The notes under the pieces are model-generated. The model did not search any database, was not told the DNA's origin, and saw only the letters and a program-made list of their open reading frames with translations. From contig JAFEER010000241.1 of NCBI GenBank assembly GCA_018240985.1, forward strand, positions 1 to 47,499: a stretch of 47,499 nt of DNA, given 5' to 3'. This document shows, one piece after another, positions 39,366 through 47,499 of the stretch. Numbering within the stretch: position 1 is the first letter of the stretch; each line of letters begins with the position of its first letter. The stretch is from Pseudomonadota bacterium. GTDB lineage: Bacteria; Pseudomonadota; Gammaproteobacteria; Burkholderiales; Burkholderiaceae_C. A program made the position numbers and the translations under genes.

Positions 39366-40746
39366 AGAGTGCATCGAGCAGCTTGGCGTGTATGCCGCCA
39401 AAGCTGCCGTTGCTCATGCACACGATGTGATCGCCCGGCCGCGCCGCCGCCGCCAGCTGCGTCACCAGTTGTTCGATGTTTGCCGCCGTGCAGGCGCGCG
39501 CACCCATGGGGGCCAGCGCCTCGGCCGCGTCCCAGTCGAGGCCGGCGGTGTGGCAAAAGGCCAGGTTGGCGGGCTCAAGCGCCCAGGGCAGCTGCGACTT
39601 CATCGTGCCCAGCTTCATGGTGTTGCTGCGTGGCTCAAACGCCGCCAGGATGCGCGCGCCCTTGCCCACCAGCCGGCGCAGGCCGTCCAGCGTGGTGCGC
39701 AGCGCCGTGGGGTGGTGGGCAAAGTCGTCGTAGACGCTGATGCCGCGCACCGTACCGCGCAGTTCCATGCGCCGACGCACGTTCCCGAAGCGCGCCAGCG
39801 CCTCGGCGGCCTGGGCCGGGGCCACGCCCACATGCTCGGCAGCGGCGATCGCCGCCAGGGCGTTGAGCTGGTTGTGCACGCCAGATAGCGCCCAACGCAC
39901 GCGCGCCACCGGCTGGCCGCGCTGCAGCACCTCGAAATCATGCGGCTCGCCGCGCGCCGCAAAATCGCTCACCGCCGCGCCAAAGCTGGCCACGCCGCTC
40001 CAGCAGCCGGCGTGCAGCACGCGCGTGAGGCTTTCCTCCAGGCCGTTCACCACCACGCGGCCCGAGGGCGGCACGATGCGCACCAGGTGGTGGAACTGGC
40101 GCTCGATCTGGCCCAGGTCGTCGAAGATGTCGGCGTGGTCGAACTCCAGGTTGTTCAGCACCGCAGTGCGCGGGCGGTAATGCACAAACTTGCTGCGTTT
40201 GTCGAAAAACGCCGTGTCGTATTCGTCGGCCTCGATCACGAACAGCGGGCGCTCCTGCTCCGCCGCGAGCGCACCGAGGCGGGCCGAGATGCCAAAGTTC
40301 ATCGGCACGCCGCCGACAAGAAAGCCCGGTGCCAGGCCCGCGCATTCCAGAATCCAGGCCAGCATCGAAGTGGTGGTGGTCTTGCCATGCGTGCCGGCCA
40401 CGGCCAGCACATGCCGGCCCTGCAGGACATGCTCGGCCAGCCACTGCGGGCCGCTGGTGTAGGCGGCACCAGCGTCCAGGATGGCCTCCATCAGCGGGAA
40501 CTTCGGGCTGCCGTCGGCCAGGCGGGCACGGCTGACCACGTTGCCGACCACGAACATGTCGGGCTTGAGTTGCAACTGCTCCGCGCCATAGCCTTCGATG
40601 AGCTCGATGCCCAATGCGCGCAGCTGGTCGCTCATGGGGGGGTAAACGCCGCTGTCGCAGCCGGTGACGCGGTGGCCTGCCTCGCGCGCCAGGGCGGCCA
40701 GGCCTCCCATGAAGGTGCCGCAAATGCCTAGGATGTGTATGTGCAT
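39355..40746 (-). CDS. mpl: UDP-N-acetylmuramate:L-alanyl-gamma-D-glutamyl-meso-diaminopimelate ligase
   Basis: Recycles murein tripeptide by joining it to UDP-MurNAc. The 463-residue Mur ligase-type protein starts MHIHILGICGTFMGGLAALA, the characteristic Mpl N-terminus. It has the ATP loop VAGTHGKTTTTSML, the EADEYDTAFFDKRSKFVHY motif that separates Mpl from MurC, NNLEFDHADIF, and YDDFAHHPTALRTTL. It ends ALSKK with the stop inside the short repeat. It is divergent from the conserved gene at 40891. Confidence 0.96.
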   Translation of the reverse strand: MHIHILGICGTFMGGLAALAREAGHRVTGCDSGVYPPMSDQLRALGIELIEGYGAEQLQLKPDMFVVGNVVSRARLADGSPKFPLMEAILDAGAAYTSGPQWLAEHVLQGRHVLAVAGTHGKTTTTSMLAWILECAGLAPGFLVGGVPMNFGISARLGALAAEQERPLFVIEADEYDTAFFDKRSKFVHYRPRTAVLNNLEFDHADIFDDLGQIERQFHHLVRIVPPSGRVVVNGLEESLTRVLHAGCWSGVASFGAAVSDFAARGEPHDFEVLQRGQPVARVRWALSGVHNQLNALAAIAAAEHVGVAPAQAAEALARFGNVRRRMELRGTVRGISVYDDFAHHPTALRTTLDGLRRLVGKGARILAAFEPRSNTMKLGTMKSQLPWALEPANLAFCHTAGLDWDAAEALAPMGARACTAANIEQLVTQLAAAARPGDHIVCMSNGSFGGIHAKLLDALSKK

Positions 40747-40890
40747 GGGCGCTGATTCTATGAAGCTGGCGTGGGCAGCTATGAAAAGCAGAGTCAAGCC
40801 AGCCCCGTCAGTGTCGTGCGCAGGGCATTCCTGCCGCTGGTGCGCACTTGGCGCCACAATGTAGTGTCCTTGCCCCGGATCGCCGCCACC

Positions 40891-41502
40891 ATGGAAAACG
40901 CCCTCGCCACCGAAATTGCCAATGCCGCAGCCCGCCTGGTGGTCGAGGAGGGGCTGGAATGGGGGCCTGCCAAGCGCCGCGCCATCAAGGTGCTGGGCCT
41001 GCCCGCGCGCACGCCGCTGCCGGACAACGATAGCGTTGAGGACGCCGTGCGCGAGTACCTGACCCTGTTTTGCGCCGACACCCAACCGCGCGAACTGCAA
41101 GCCCTGCGCGAGCTGGCGCTGGTATGGATGGAGCGGATGCAGGCCTTCCGGCCTTATTTGGGCGGCGCTGTCTGGCATGGCACGGCCACACGCCTGTCGG
41201 ACATTTATATTTCCCTGTTCTGCGATGATTCCAAGTCCGCCGAGATCGCCCTCATAGACCGCCATGTGAGCTATGAACCGGGCAGCATCAAAGGCCTGCG
41301 CGGCGAGCAGGTGAATGTGCTGAGCGTGAGCAGCCACAGCCGGGAGCTGAATGAGGAAATCGGTGTGCACCTGTTGATTTATGACCTGGATGACCTGCGC
41401 GGCGCGTTGCGCGTCGATGGCCGCGGCCGCGTGCCGCGTGGCGACATCGAGGCCGTGCAGCGCTTGCTGCAGCAAGCCACTTCTTCTTTGCCGAATCCAT
41501 GA
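40891..41502 (+). CDS. Conserved protein of unknown function, upstream of tlpA
   Basis: A 203-residue soluble protein. The N-terminal half is helical (ENALATEIANAAARLVVEEG, then EWGPAKRRAIKVLGL). The C-terminal half has HGTATRLSDIYISLFCDDSKSAEIALID and REELNE-like acidic turns (SRELNEEIGVHLLIYDLDDL). I recognise it as a gene type near mpl in Burkholderiales but not its function; a nucleotidyltransferase-like fold is possible. ATG at 40891 is chosen because it gives the usual helical N-terminus; the open frame starts 40 codons earlier in repeat-like sequence. Its end overlaps the next gene by 4 bases, so translation is coupled. Confidence 0.75.
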   Translation: MENALATEIANAAARLVVEEGLEWGPAKRRAIKVLGLPARTPLPDNDSVEDAVREYLTLFCADTQPRELQALRELALVWMERMQAFRPYLGGAVWHGTATRLSDIYISLFCDDSKSAEIALIDRHVSYEPGSIKGLRGEQVNVLSVSSHSRELNEEIGVHLLIYDLDDLRGALRVDGRGRVPRGDIEAVQRLLQQATSSLPNP

Positions 41503-42071
41503 ACCCTTCTTCTGTTGATCCGAGTATCGATGTATCCCGGGTGGCGCAAGCCTCGCGCCGCCGCATGTTGCTGTGGGGGGCTGGCGCTGTGGCCGGCCTG
41601 GCGGGTGCGGGCCTTGCGGCGTGGCGTTTGCGGCTTGGGGATGTGAGCGAAGGCCAGGCGCAGACCCTGTGGGATGCGAGTTTCGCAAGGCTTGACGGCG
41701 AGATGCTGTCAATGGCCGCGCTGCGCGGCCGTCCGTTGTTGCTGAATTTCTGGGCCACCTGGTGCCCGCCCTGCGTGCAGGAGTTGCCAATGCTGAACGC
41801 GTTTTATGCTGATAATCGCGCAAAGGGCTGGCAGGTGCTTGGTCTGGCCATTGACCAGCCCGATAATGTGCAGAAATTTTTGCAACGCATGCCGCTCGAT
41901 TTTCCCGTTGTTCTGGGCGGACTTGGTGGCGCCGAGTTCTCGCGCGGCCTGGGCAACGACAAGGGAGGGTTGCCGTTTACGGTGATGTTTGCTGCAGATG
42001 GCAGCATATCGAAGCGTAAAATTGGCCAGCTGAACGGGCAGGATCTGCAAGACTGGTCCAAGAGCTTGTGA
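41499..42071 (+). CDS. TlpA/ResA-like thiol-disulfide oxidoreductase, membrane-anchored
   Basis: A 190-residue thioredoxin-fold protein. The N-terminal anchor or signal (RRRMLLWGAGAVAGLAGAGLAAW) carries an RRR stretch. The active site is NFWATWCPPCVQELPML (C-P-P-C near residue 90), followed by VLGLAIDQPDNVQKFL and the cis-Pro loop GGLPFTVMFAADG. It should reduce periplasmic disulfides, for example in cytochrome c maturation. It overlaps the upstream gene by ATGA and lies 110 bp before accB. Confidence 0.93.
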   Translation: MNPSSVDPSIDVSRVAQASRRRMLLWGAGAVAGLAGAGLAAWRLRLGDVSEGQAQTLWDASFARLDGEMLSMAALRGRPLLLNFWATWCPPCVQELPMLNAFYADNRAKGWQVLGLAIDQPDNVQKFLQRMPLDFPVVLGGLGGAEFSRGLGNDKGGLPFTVMFAADGSISKRKIGQLNGQDLQDWSKSL

Positions 42072-42181
42072 GGCACGGGCCTTGTAAGCGGAGAACGTGA
42101 ATTTTTGAGCTTGTTGCAGCGAAATAGACTGAAATTAGGGTAAATTCGCCCCCCATTCCGTTTTTAGCCGTTGGAGCTCCC

Positions 42182-42640
42182 ATGGATTTGCGAAAACTCA
42201 AGACCCTGATTGATCTGGTTTCCGAGTCGAATGTTTCCGAACTCGAAATCACCGAAGCCGAGGGCAAGGTGCGTATCGTCAAAAGCGGTGCGGCCGTGGC
42301 GCAGCAGTTTGTCGCGGCTCCCGTTCAGCAGGCCCCGGTGGCGGCTGCAGCACCCGTCGCCGCACCGGTGGCCGAACTGCCGGCGCCTGCAGCGGCGGAG
42401 CCTGCGGGCCACACCGTCAAGTCACCCATGGTGGGGACGTTCTACCGTGCCGCCAGCCCTGGTGCCAAGCCTTTTGTCGAGGTGGGCAGCCAGGTCAAGG
42501 AGGGCGACACCATCTGCATCATCGAGGCCATGAAGATCTTGAACGAGATCGAGGCCGACAAGTCGGGCACCGTCACGCGCATCCTGGGCGAGAACGGCCA
42601 GGCGGTGGAATTTGGTCAGCCGCTGTTCGTGATCGAATAA
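42182..42640 (+). CDS. accB: Biotin carboxyl carrier protein of acetyl-CoA carboxylase
   Basis: Carries biotin between the two acetyl-CoA carboxylase reactions. The 152-residue protein starts [20 protein letters not shown] as in other AccB proteins, has a Pro/Ala linker (about residues 48-82), then the biotinyl domain [20 protein letters not shown] with [15 protein letters not shown]. The biotinylated Lys is residue 118. It is followed by accC, but with an unusual 124-bp spacer containing a small ORF. Confidence 0.98.
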   Translation: MDLRKLKTLIDLVSESNVSELEITEAEGKVRIVKSGAAVAQQFVAAPVQQAPVAAAAPVAAPVAELPAPAAAEPAGHTVKSPMVGTFYRAASPGAKPFVEVGSQVKEGDTICIIEAMKILNEIEADKSGTVTRILGENGQAVEFGQPLFVIE

Positions 42641-42655
42641 AGCCGGTTGGCGCTT

Positions 42656-42772
42656 ATGTTCAAAAAAATATCGATCGCCAATCGCGGCGTTCTTGCCGCA
42701 GGCAAGGCGAAGCAAATTGCACTGGCGCGCGCCAGCGCGCGGGCGATGAGCCGCGAGGTAGCCCATGTTTAA
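42656..42772 (+). CDS. Small ORF copying the accC 5' end, overlapping the accC start
   Basis: A 38-codon frame lying between accB and accC. Its first 11 residues, [11 protein letters not shown], mirror the AccC start [11 protein letters not shown]. At DNA level 42656-42689 matches 42765-42798 at about 28 of 34 positions. The rest ([20 protein letters not shown] and on) is basic and Ala-rich and unlike AccC. Its stop TAA (42770-42772) overlaps the accC ATG (42765), an 8-base overlap that would allow coupled translation. The perfect palindrome CTGGCGCGCGCCAG (42722-42735) lies inside. It could be a translated small peptide, a regulatory ORF, or just a duplication scar. No strong ribosome site precedes it. 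Confidence 0.5.
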   Translation: MFKKISIANRGVLAAGKAKQIALARASARAMSREVAHV

Positions 42773-44114
42773 AAAAATCCTCGTCGCCAATCGCGGCGAA
42801 ATCGCCCTGCGTATACAGCGCGCCTGCCGTGAGCTGGGCATCAAGGCGGTGATGGTCTACTCCGAGGCCGACCGCGACGCCAAGTACGTCAAGCTGGCCG
42901 AAGAGGCGGTGTGCATTGGCCCAGCCCCCTCGCCCCTGTCCTACCTCAACATGCCGGCCATCATCTCGGCGGCCGAGGTCACCGACGCCGAGGCCATCCA
43001 CCCGGGCTATGGCTTTCTGTCCGAGAACGCCGACTTCGCCGAGCGCGTGGAGAAGAGCGGCTTTCAGTTCATAGGCCCGACGCCCGAGAACATCCGCATG
43101 ATGGGCGACAAGGTGTCGGCCAAGCAGGCCATGATCAAGGCCGGCGTGCCCTGCGTACCTGGCTCGGACGGAGAGCTGCCGGATGATCCAACGCAGATCC
43201 GCCGCATCGCCAGGAGCATTGGTTATCCCGTGATCATCAAGGCCGCAGGTGGCGGTGGTGGACGCGGCATGCGTGTGGTGCACACTGAAGCGGCACTCGT
43301 GAATGCGGTGCAGATGACCAAGGCGGAGGCGGCAGCGGCCTTCGGCAATCCGGCCGTGTACATGGAGAAGTTCCTGCAGAATCCGCGCCACATCGAGATC
43401 CAGGTGCTGGCCGACAAGCATCGCAACGCCGTCTACCTGGGCGAGCGCGACTGTTCCATGCAGCGGCGCCACCAGAAGGTGATCGAGGAGGCGCCGGCCC
43501 CGGGCATTCTGCGCAAGCTGATCGAGCGCATCGGCGAGCGCTGCGTCGCGGCCTGCAAGAAGATCGGCTACCGCGGTGCGGGCACCTTCGAGTTTCTGTA
43601 CGAGAACGGCGAGTTCTACTTCATCGAGATGAACACGCGTGTGCAGGTCGAGCACCCGGTGACCGAGTGGATCACGGGCGTGGACATCGTGCGCACCCAG
43701 ATCATGGTGGCGGCCGGTGAAAAGCTAACCTTCACACAGCGCCAGATCCAGATCCGCGGACACGCCATCGAATGCCGCGTGAATGCCGAGGATCCGTACA
43801 AGTTCATCCCCTCGCCGGGCCGCATCACCATGTGGCATGCGCCGGGCGGTCCGGGCGTGCGCGTGGACTCGCATGCCTATACCAACTACTACGTGCCGCC
43901 GAACTACGACTCCATGATCGGCAAGATCATCGTACACGGCGACACGCGCGAACAGGCGCTGGCGCGCATGCGCACCGCGCTGTCCGAAACCGTGATCGAG
44001 GGCATCAACACCAACGTGGACTTGCACCGCGATCTGCTGGTGGATGCCAAGTTCATCACCGGCGGCACCAACATCCACTACCTTGAGGAATGGCTGGCGC
44101 AGCGCAAGCGCTGA
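42765..44114 (+). CDS. accC: Biotin carboxylase subunit of acetyl-CoA carboxylase
   Basis: Carboxylates biotin on AccB with ATP and bicarbonate. The 449-residue protein is full length: [20 protein letters not shown] at the N-terminus, the ATP-grasp loop [69 protein letters not shown] with the metal-binding Glu residues, and a C-terminal domain with [21 protein letters not shown] lies 8 bases before ATG at 42765. A terminator follows. Confidence 0.98.
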   Translation: MFKKILVANRGEIALRIQRACRELGIKAVMVYSEADRDAKYVKLAEEAVCIGPAPSPLSYLNMPAIISAAEVTDAEAIHPGYGFLSENADFAERVEKSGFQFIGPTPENIRMMGDKVSAKQAMIKAGVPCVPGSDGELPDDPTQIRRIARSIGYPVIIKAAGGGGGRGMRVVHTEAALVNAVQMTKAEAAAAFGNPAVYMEKFLQNPRHIEIQVLADKHRNAVYLGERDCSMQRRHQKVIEEAPAPGILRKLIERIGERCVAACKKIGYRGAGTFEFLYENGEFYFIEMNTRVQVEHPVTEWITGVDIVRTQIMVAAGEKLTFTQRQIQIRGHAIECRVNAEDPYKFIPSPGRITMWHAPGGPGVRVDSHAYTNYYVPPNYDSMIGKIIVHGDTREQALARMRTALSETVIEGINTNVDLHRDLLVDAKFITGGTNIHYLEEWLAQRKR

Positions 44115-44134
44115 TAGAGCCTCCAAGGCAAGGC

Positions 44135-44170
44135 AATGCTGGCTTCTGGCGACGGAGGCCGGCATTTTTT
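44135..44170 (+). terminator. Rho-independent terminator after accC
   Basis: AATGCTGGC (44135-44143) pairs with GCCGGCATT (44158-44166) with one G-T pair, followed by TTTT. It lies 20 bp after the accC stop and 26 bp before prmA, separating accBC from prmA, though readthrough into prmA is possible. Confidence 0.75.
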
Positions 44171-44195
44171 CTTTGATTGCACGATGAGGCGACCC

Positions 44196-45092
44196 ATGTT
44201 TGAGCTGAGCCTGTTATGTCCCGAAGACCGGGTGGAGACCTTGAGCGACGCTTTCGACGCTCTTGAGGCGCTGAGCGTATCGGTCGAGGACGCGGACGCC
44301 CAGACCGATGCCGAGCAGGCGCTGTTTGGCGAACCCGGCATGCCCGCGCCACGCGAAGGCTGGCAGCGCAGCCGCATCACGGCGCTGTTTGCCAGCCGAG
44401 GGGCAGCCGAAGAGGCTGTGCAGTTGCTGCAGCCGCAGGATTTCTTTGCCGGCTGCAGCGTGCTCGGCATTGCCTATGTGCAGGAGCAGGACTGGGTGCG
44501 TCTGACCCAGTCGCAGTTCGAGCCCGTGGAAATTACGCCAGACTTCTGGATCGTGCCGACCTGGCATGAGTTGCCGGCTGCGGCGCGGCGCAGCATACGC
44601 CTGGATCCGGGCCTGGCCTTTGGCACGGGCACCCACCCCACCACGCGCATGTGCCTGCGCTGGATTGCGCGCCAGGGTGCAGAAAACGGGGGCAAGACGC
44701 TGGGCCGTGTGCTCGACTATGGCTGTGGTTCGGGCATTCTGGCCATTGGTGCGGCCAAGTTCGGTGCCGTAGACATCGACGCGGTGGACATCGACACTGC
44801 GGCGGTCGAGGCCACGCGGCAGAACGCCCAGGCCAATGGCGTGCAATTGAAAGCCGGCCTGCCGGATCAGGCGCGGGGCGAGTATCAAACGGTGCTGGCC
44901 AACATCCTGGCCACGCCGCTGAAGGTGCTCGCGCCCCTGCTGTGCGCGCATGTGGCGGCGGGCGGCAATCTGGTGCTGGCCGGCATTCTGGAGCGCCAGG
45001 CAGAGGAGTTGCAGCAGGCTTACGCCTCCTGGCTGCCTTTGCAGGTGGCCGACAGCGAGGATGGCTGGATCTTGATGACGGCACGCCGCTGA
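44196..45092 (+). CDS. prmA: Ribosomal protein L11 methyltransferase
   Basis: SAM-dependent enzyme trimethylating ribosomal protein L11. The 298-residue protein has an N-terminal substrate-recognition domain (MFELSLLCPEDRVETLSDAF) and a Rossmann methyltransferase domain: RLDPGLAFGTGTHPTTRMCL (L11-methylase signature), RVLDYGCGSGILAIGAAKFG (SAM loop), VDIDTAAVEATRQNAQANGV and VLANILATPLKVLAPLL (N-I-L motif). ATG at 44196 fits the conserved N-terminus. It follows the accC terminator. Confidence 0.97.
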   Translation: MFELSLLCPEDRVETLSDAFDALEALSVSVEDADAQTDAEQALFGEPGMPAPREGWQRSRITALFASRGAAEEAVQLLQPQDFFAGCSVLGIAYVQEQDWVRLTQSQFEPVEITPDFWIVPTWHELPAAARRSIRLDPGLAFGTGTHPTTRMCLRWIARQGAENGGKTLGRVLDYGCGSGILAIGAAKFGAVDIDAVDIDTAAVEATRQNAQANGVQLKAGLPDQARGEYQTVLANILATPLKVLAPLLCAHVAAGGNLVLAGILERQAEELQQAYASWLPLQVADSEDGWILMTARR

Positions 45093-45147
45093 GCCTCTGG
45101 ATGGCGCCATGTTTCGGCGCTGGGCGCACACCTACAATCCACGGTAG

Positions 45148-46455
45148 ATGAGTCAGATCACCCGCTGCCCCCACTGCGCCACGGCCTTCAAGGTGGTCGC
45201 TGACCAGTTGCGGATATCCGACGGCTGGGTGCGTTGCGGGCATTGCAAGGAGGTGTTCGACGCCTCCGAGCATTTGCTGATAAGCGAGCCTGAACAGCTG
45301 CTGCCGGACATGCCGCTGCAAGACTTGCCTGCAGCACATACGCCTGCTGGCGTGCATGTCTGGGGCAGTGCGCGCGAGGCGGCTCCAGTCCAAGAGCCCA
45401 GCGAGTTGCCTGCCAACTTCGAGGCGCAGCCCGCAGCCGCGTTGCAGGAGTCTGCACCACTGGCGCAACCGGGTCCTGCCGCAGACACTGATACCCAAGA
45501 GGCTCACGCGCTGGTGCACGAGGACGCGCCGGATGCTGCCAGCGCACCCGCCGATGCTGCCGGGCTGGTGCCACTGTCTTCCTTGCTCAAGCATGAGTCA
45601 TTCGATCGGGGGCAGACCGATCTTGCAGCGCCGGCGCAAGAACCCAAGGGCTACGAGCTGCCTGGGCCGCCGGACAGCGATTCCATCGGGGCGCAGGACG
45701 ATGATGCATACGACACCGCGCGCGAGCCCGAGCATGCGCCAGACGAACCCATGCCAGCGCCGGGCGAACCGGCTGCGGTCGCCGACGTTCACGATGACCT
45801 GGTAGAGCAGGCTGAGTTGCAAGCGCTGGCGCCAGCCCAGGCCGAGCCCCCGTTGGCCGAAGAGGCCGCGCTGATGCCTGTGCAGACGCTTGCGGACGCC
45901 GCGCAGGCAGAGGCCGCAGAGGCCGCCGCGCCCGACGCACCAGGATTTGTGCTCGCTGCACGGCGCAAGGTCTTCTGGGGTCGGCCCGGGGTGCGCGGTG
46001 CGCTGGCGGCGATGGGGCTGGTGTTTGCGCTGGCACTTGCCTTGCAAATGCTGCTGCAAGAGCGAGACGTGATTGCCGCACGCCACCCGGCATTGCATGG
46101 CCTGCTGGTGCAACTGTGCCAGCCGTTGCAATGCTCCATTGAGGCGCCGCGCCGCATTGACGCGGTGGCCATCGACAGCTCGTCCTTCGTCAAGGCGCCG
46201 CATGATGGGGCAAGCTACGAGCTGCGAGTGGGCATCAAGAACAATGCTGCGTTTGCGGTGGCCATGCCGGCATTGGAGCTGACCCTGACCGATGCCCAGG
46301 ATCAGACCCTGATGCGCCGCGTGCTGCTGCGCAATGAACTGATGGCACCCGCTGAATTGGGCCCGGGCGTGGTCTGGAGCACCTCTGTGCCGATGCAAGT
46401 CGTGCAGAGCGCCTCGTTGGTGGCCGGCTACCGCTTGCTGGCCTTTTATCCCTGA
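45148..46455 (+). CDS. Zinc-ribbon and DUF3426 domain membrane protein
   Basis: A 435-residue protein. The N-terminus is an MJ0042-type zinc ribbon: ITRCPHCATAFKV, then WVRCGHCKEVFDA (two CxxC pairs, residues 8-36). A long acidic, Ala/Glu/Pro-rich linker follows (about 45-265). Then comes one membrane helix (GALAAMGLVFALALALQMLL) and a C-terminal DUF3426 beta-domain (SFVKAPHDGASYELRVGIKN onward). A cytoplasmic zinc ribbon joined to a periplasmic domain is the normal layout. Function unknown. The position after prmA is conserved in Burkholderiales. Confidence 0.9.
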   Translation: MSQITRCPHCATAFKVVADQLRISDGWVRCGHCKEVFDASEHLLISEPEQLLPDMPLQDLPAAHTPAGVHVWGSAREAAPVQEPSELPANFEAQPAAALQESAPLAQPGPAADTDTQEAHALVHEDAPDAASAPADAAGLVPLSSLLKHESFDRGQTDLAAPAQEPKGYELPGPPDSDSIGAQDDDAYDTAREPEHAPDEPMPAPGEPAAVADVHDDLVEQAELQALAPAQAEPPLAEEAALMPVQTLADAAQAEAAEAAAPDAPGFVLAARRKVFWGRPGVRGALAAMGLVFALALALQMLLQERDVIAARHPALHGLLVQLCQPLQCSIEAPRRIDAVAIDSSSFVKAPHDGASYELRVGIKNNAAFAVAMPALELTLTDAQDQTLMRRVLLRNELMAPAELGPGVVWSTSVPMQVVQSASLVAGYRLLAFYP

Positions 46456-46482
46456 ATTTCTCTACTTCCAATTTTCAAGCAT

Positions 46483-47379
46483 ATGGCTGCACTGATCTGC
46501 GGTTCGCTGGCATTTGACAGCATCATGACCTTCGAGGGGCGCTTTGCCGAGCAGATACTGCCCGAGCAGCTGCACATCCTGAATGTGTCCTTTCTCGTGC
46601 CCACGCTGCGTCGCGACTTTGGTGGTTGCGCCGGCAATATTGCCTACAGCCTCAAGCTGCTGGGCGGAGACCCTCGGCCCATGGCGATGCTTGGTGCCGA
46701 TGGCGGCGAATATCTGGCGCGCTTGCAGCAGCTAGGCATCGATACCCGCTATGTGGGCAAGGAGGAGGGCACCTACACCGCTCAGGCCATGATCATGACC
46801 GACCGCGACAACAACCAGATCACGGCCTTCCATCCGGGCGCAATGATGCAGGCACATCTGAACTGCATCGAGCGCCATGCGGGCGCGCAGATCGGCATCA
46901 TTGCGCCCGACGGGCGCGACGCCATGCTGCAGCATGCCGCTCAATTCGTTGAGGCAGGCATCCCCTTCGTGTTCGACCCGGGGCAGGGCCTGCCCATGTT
47001 CGATGGTGAAGACCTGCGTCGTTTCATCGCCCAGGCCAGCTGGATTGCCGTGAACGATTACGAAGCGAAGATGCTGTGCGACCGTACCGGCTGGACACTG
47101 GCCGAACTGTCGCAGCAGGTGCGTGGCCTCATCGTCACGCTGGGCGCCGAGGGTTGCGAGGTCTGGGAGCAGGGCGACAAGACCCATGTGGCAGCGGTCA
47201 AGCCCACGCAGGTGGTGGATCCTACGGGCTGTGGCGATGCATGGCGTGGCGGTCTCTTGTATGGCCTGGAAAAGGGCTGGCCCCTGGTGCGTTGCGCGCA
47301 ATTGGGCAACCGCCTGGGCGCCCTCAAGATCGCACAGCGCGGGCCGCAGAACTATGTGCTGGACTTTGCCCCTGACTAG
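46483..47379 (+). CDS. PfkB family carbohydrate/nucleoside kinase
   Basis: A 298-residue ribokinase-family kinase. It has the N-terminal strand MAALICGSLAFDSIMTFEGR, the first PfkB motif GGCAGNIAYSLKLLGGDPRP, the substrate region EGTYTAQAMIMTDRDNNQI, IAVNDYEAKML, and the second PfkB motif VVDPTGCGDAWRGGLLYGL with its catalytic Asp. Adenosine kinase-like members share this form (FHPGAM replaces the nucleoside lid residues), but ribose or another sugar cannot be excluded. It starts 27 bp after the DUF3426 gene, so they are probably co-transcribed. Confidence 0.9.
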   Translation: MAALICGSLAFDSIMTFEGRFAEQILPEQLHILNVSFLVPTLRRDFGGCAGNIAYSLKLLGGDPRPMAMLGADGGEYLARLQQLGIDTRYVGKEEGTYTAQAMIMTDRDNNQITAFHPGAMMQAHLNCIERHAGAQIGIIAPDGRDAMLQHAAQFVEAGIPFVFDPGQGLPMFDGEDLRRFIAQASWIAVNDYEAKMLCDRTGWTLAELSQQVRGLIVTLGAEGCEVWEQGDKTHVAAVKPTQVVDPTGCGDAWRGGLLYGLEKGWPLVRCAQLGNRLGALKIAQRGPQNYVLDFAPD

Positions 47380-47417
47380 TGTCGCGTCACCGGTCATCTG
47401 TCGGTCTGCGCTGGCCC

Positions 47418-47496
47418 TCGAATCGCATCGCTGCGTTGCATCGCTTGCCAATACGCTCGGTATTGGCTGCGCAATGCGCCTTGCGCTGCGATCCGA
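47418..47496. repeat. Long imperfect intergenic hairpin repeat at the window end
   Basis: TCGAATCGCA (47418-47427) pairs with TGCGATCCGA (47487-47496) with one mismatch, and the centre CCAATAC-GCTCG-GTATTGG is a perfect 7-bp hairpin. Between them the arms pair imperfectly. It lies 38 bp after the pfkB stop and continues to the window edge. It has the look of an interspersed palindromic repeat of Comamonadaceae and may stop or slow transcription. Confidence 0.65.
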
Positions 47497-47499
47497 TGG

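Noticed and set aside
1-47499. CRISPR arrays, tRNA, rRNA, insertion sequences, integrases
   Set aside because: None seen on either strand; the repeats found are short, dispersed and palindromic, not spaced arrays.

Overview
The window is high-GC DNA from a betaproteobacterium, most likely Burkholderiales, family Comamonadaceae (Acidovorax/Alicycliphilus-like). Support comes from the protein sequences, the tlpA-accB-accC-prmA and rnb-tonB-aroE-mtgA gene orders, and short repeats of a kind I associate with this family. Nearly all of it is chromosomal: biosynthesis, cell wall and regulation. No phage, plasmid, insertion sequence, CRISPR, rRNA or tRNA was seen.

Layout. 1-4.5 kb: start of map (partial) divergent from purL. 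4.5-5.8 kb: a Gly/Val-rich lipoprotein and an OmpW porin. 5.8-12.3 kb: a PEP-CTERM/exosortase-type accessory island, with a THxN PEP-CTERM protein, the relic of a second copy, an adenylate-forming enzyme, an exosortase-associated acyltransferase, a periplasmic TPR protein and a trypsin-like protease; no exosortase is present. 12.4-14.2 kb: an EamA/SMR-like protein and a HAD-UbiA fusion interrupted by an in-frame amber codon. 14.3-17.7 kb: LysR regulator divergent from a Bug-type binding protein and a beta-propeller protein. 17.8-20.9 kb: alkB, an acyl-CoA synthetase and a flavin reductase. 21.0-23.2 kb: an alpha/beta hydrolase and an M15 peptidase without signal peptides. 23.4-25.6 kb: ECF sigma factor, an atypical FolE and a FrnE-like DsbA protein. 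25.6-30.2 kb: mtgA, aroE, tonB, rnb (all minus). 30.2-33.7 kb: two unusual proteins, one a large Zn-dependent phospholipase C-like protein. 34-37.4 kb: yqiA, rodA, tldD. 37.5-38.8 kb: aroG behind a leader-peptide attenuator. 38.8-47.4 kb: mpl and the tlpA-accB-accC-prmA-DUF3426-pfkB block.

The strongest uncatalogued signals are: (1) an 18-residue leader peptide with six consecutive aromatic residues (YFYFWF) followed by a terminator before aroG, which has the form of transcription attenuation by aromatic amino acids; (2) a 38-codon ORF between accB and accC that copies the 5' end of accC and whose stop overlaps the accC start; (3) an amber codon splitting the HAD domain of the HAD-UbiA gene; (4) a 163-bp element with perfect 19-bp terminal inverted repeats that supplies the C-terminus and stop of YqiA; (5) a short repeat family (core CAAGCGCT..CAGCTAT) lying inside coding sequence of purL and aroE, overlapping the end of mpl, and with looser copies flanking alkB; (6) a degraded second PEP-CTERM gene between duplicated promoter-region repeats.

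Coordinates were read by hand from the sequence. Family names rest on motif recognition, not on database searches.
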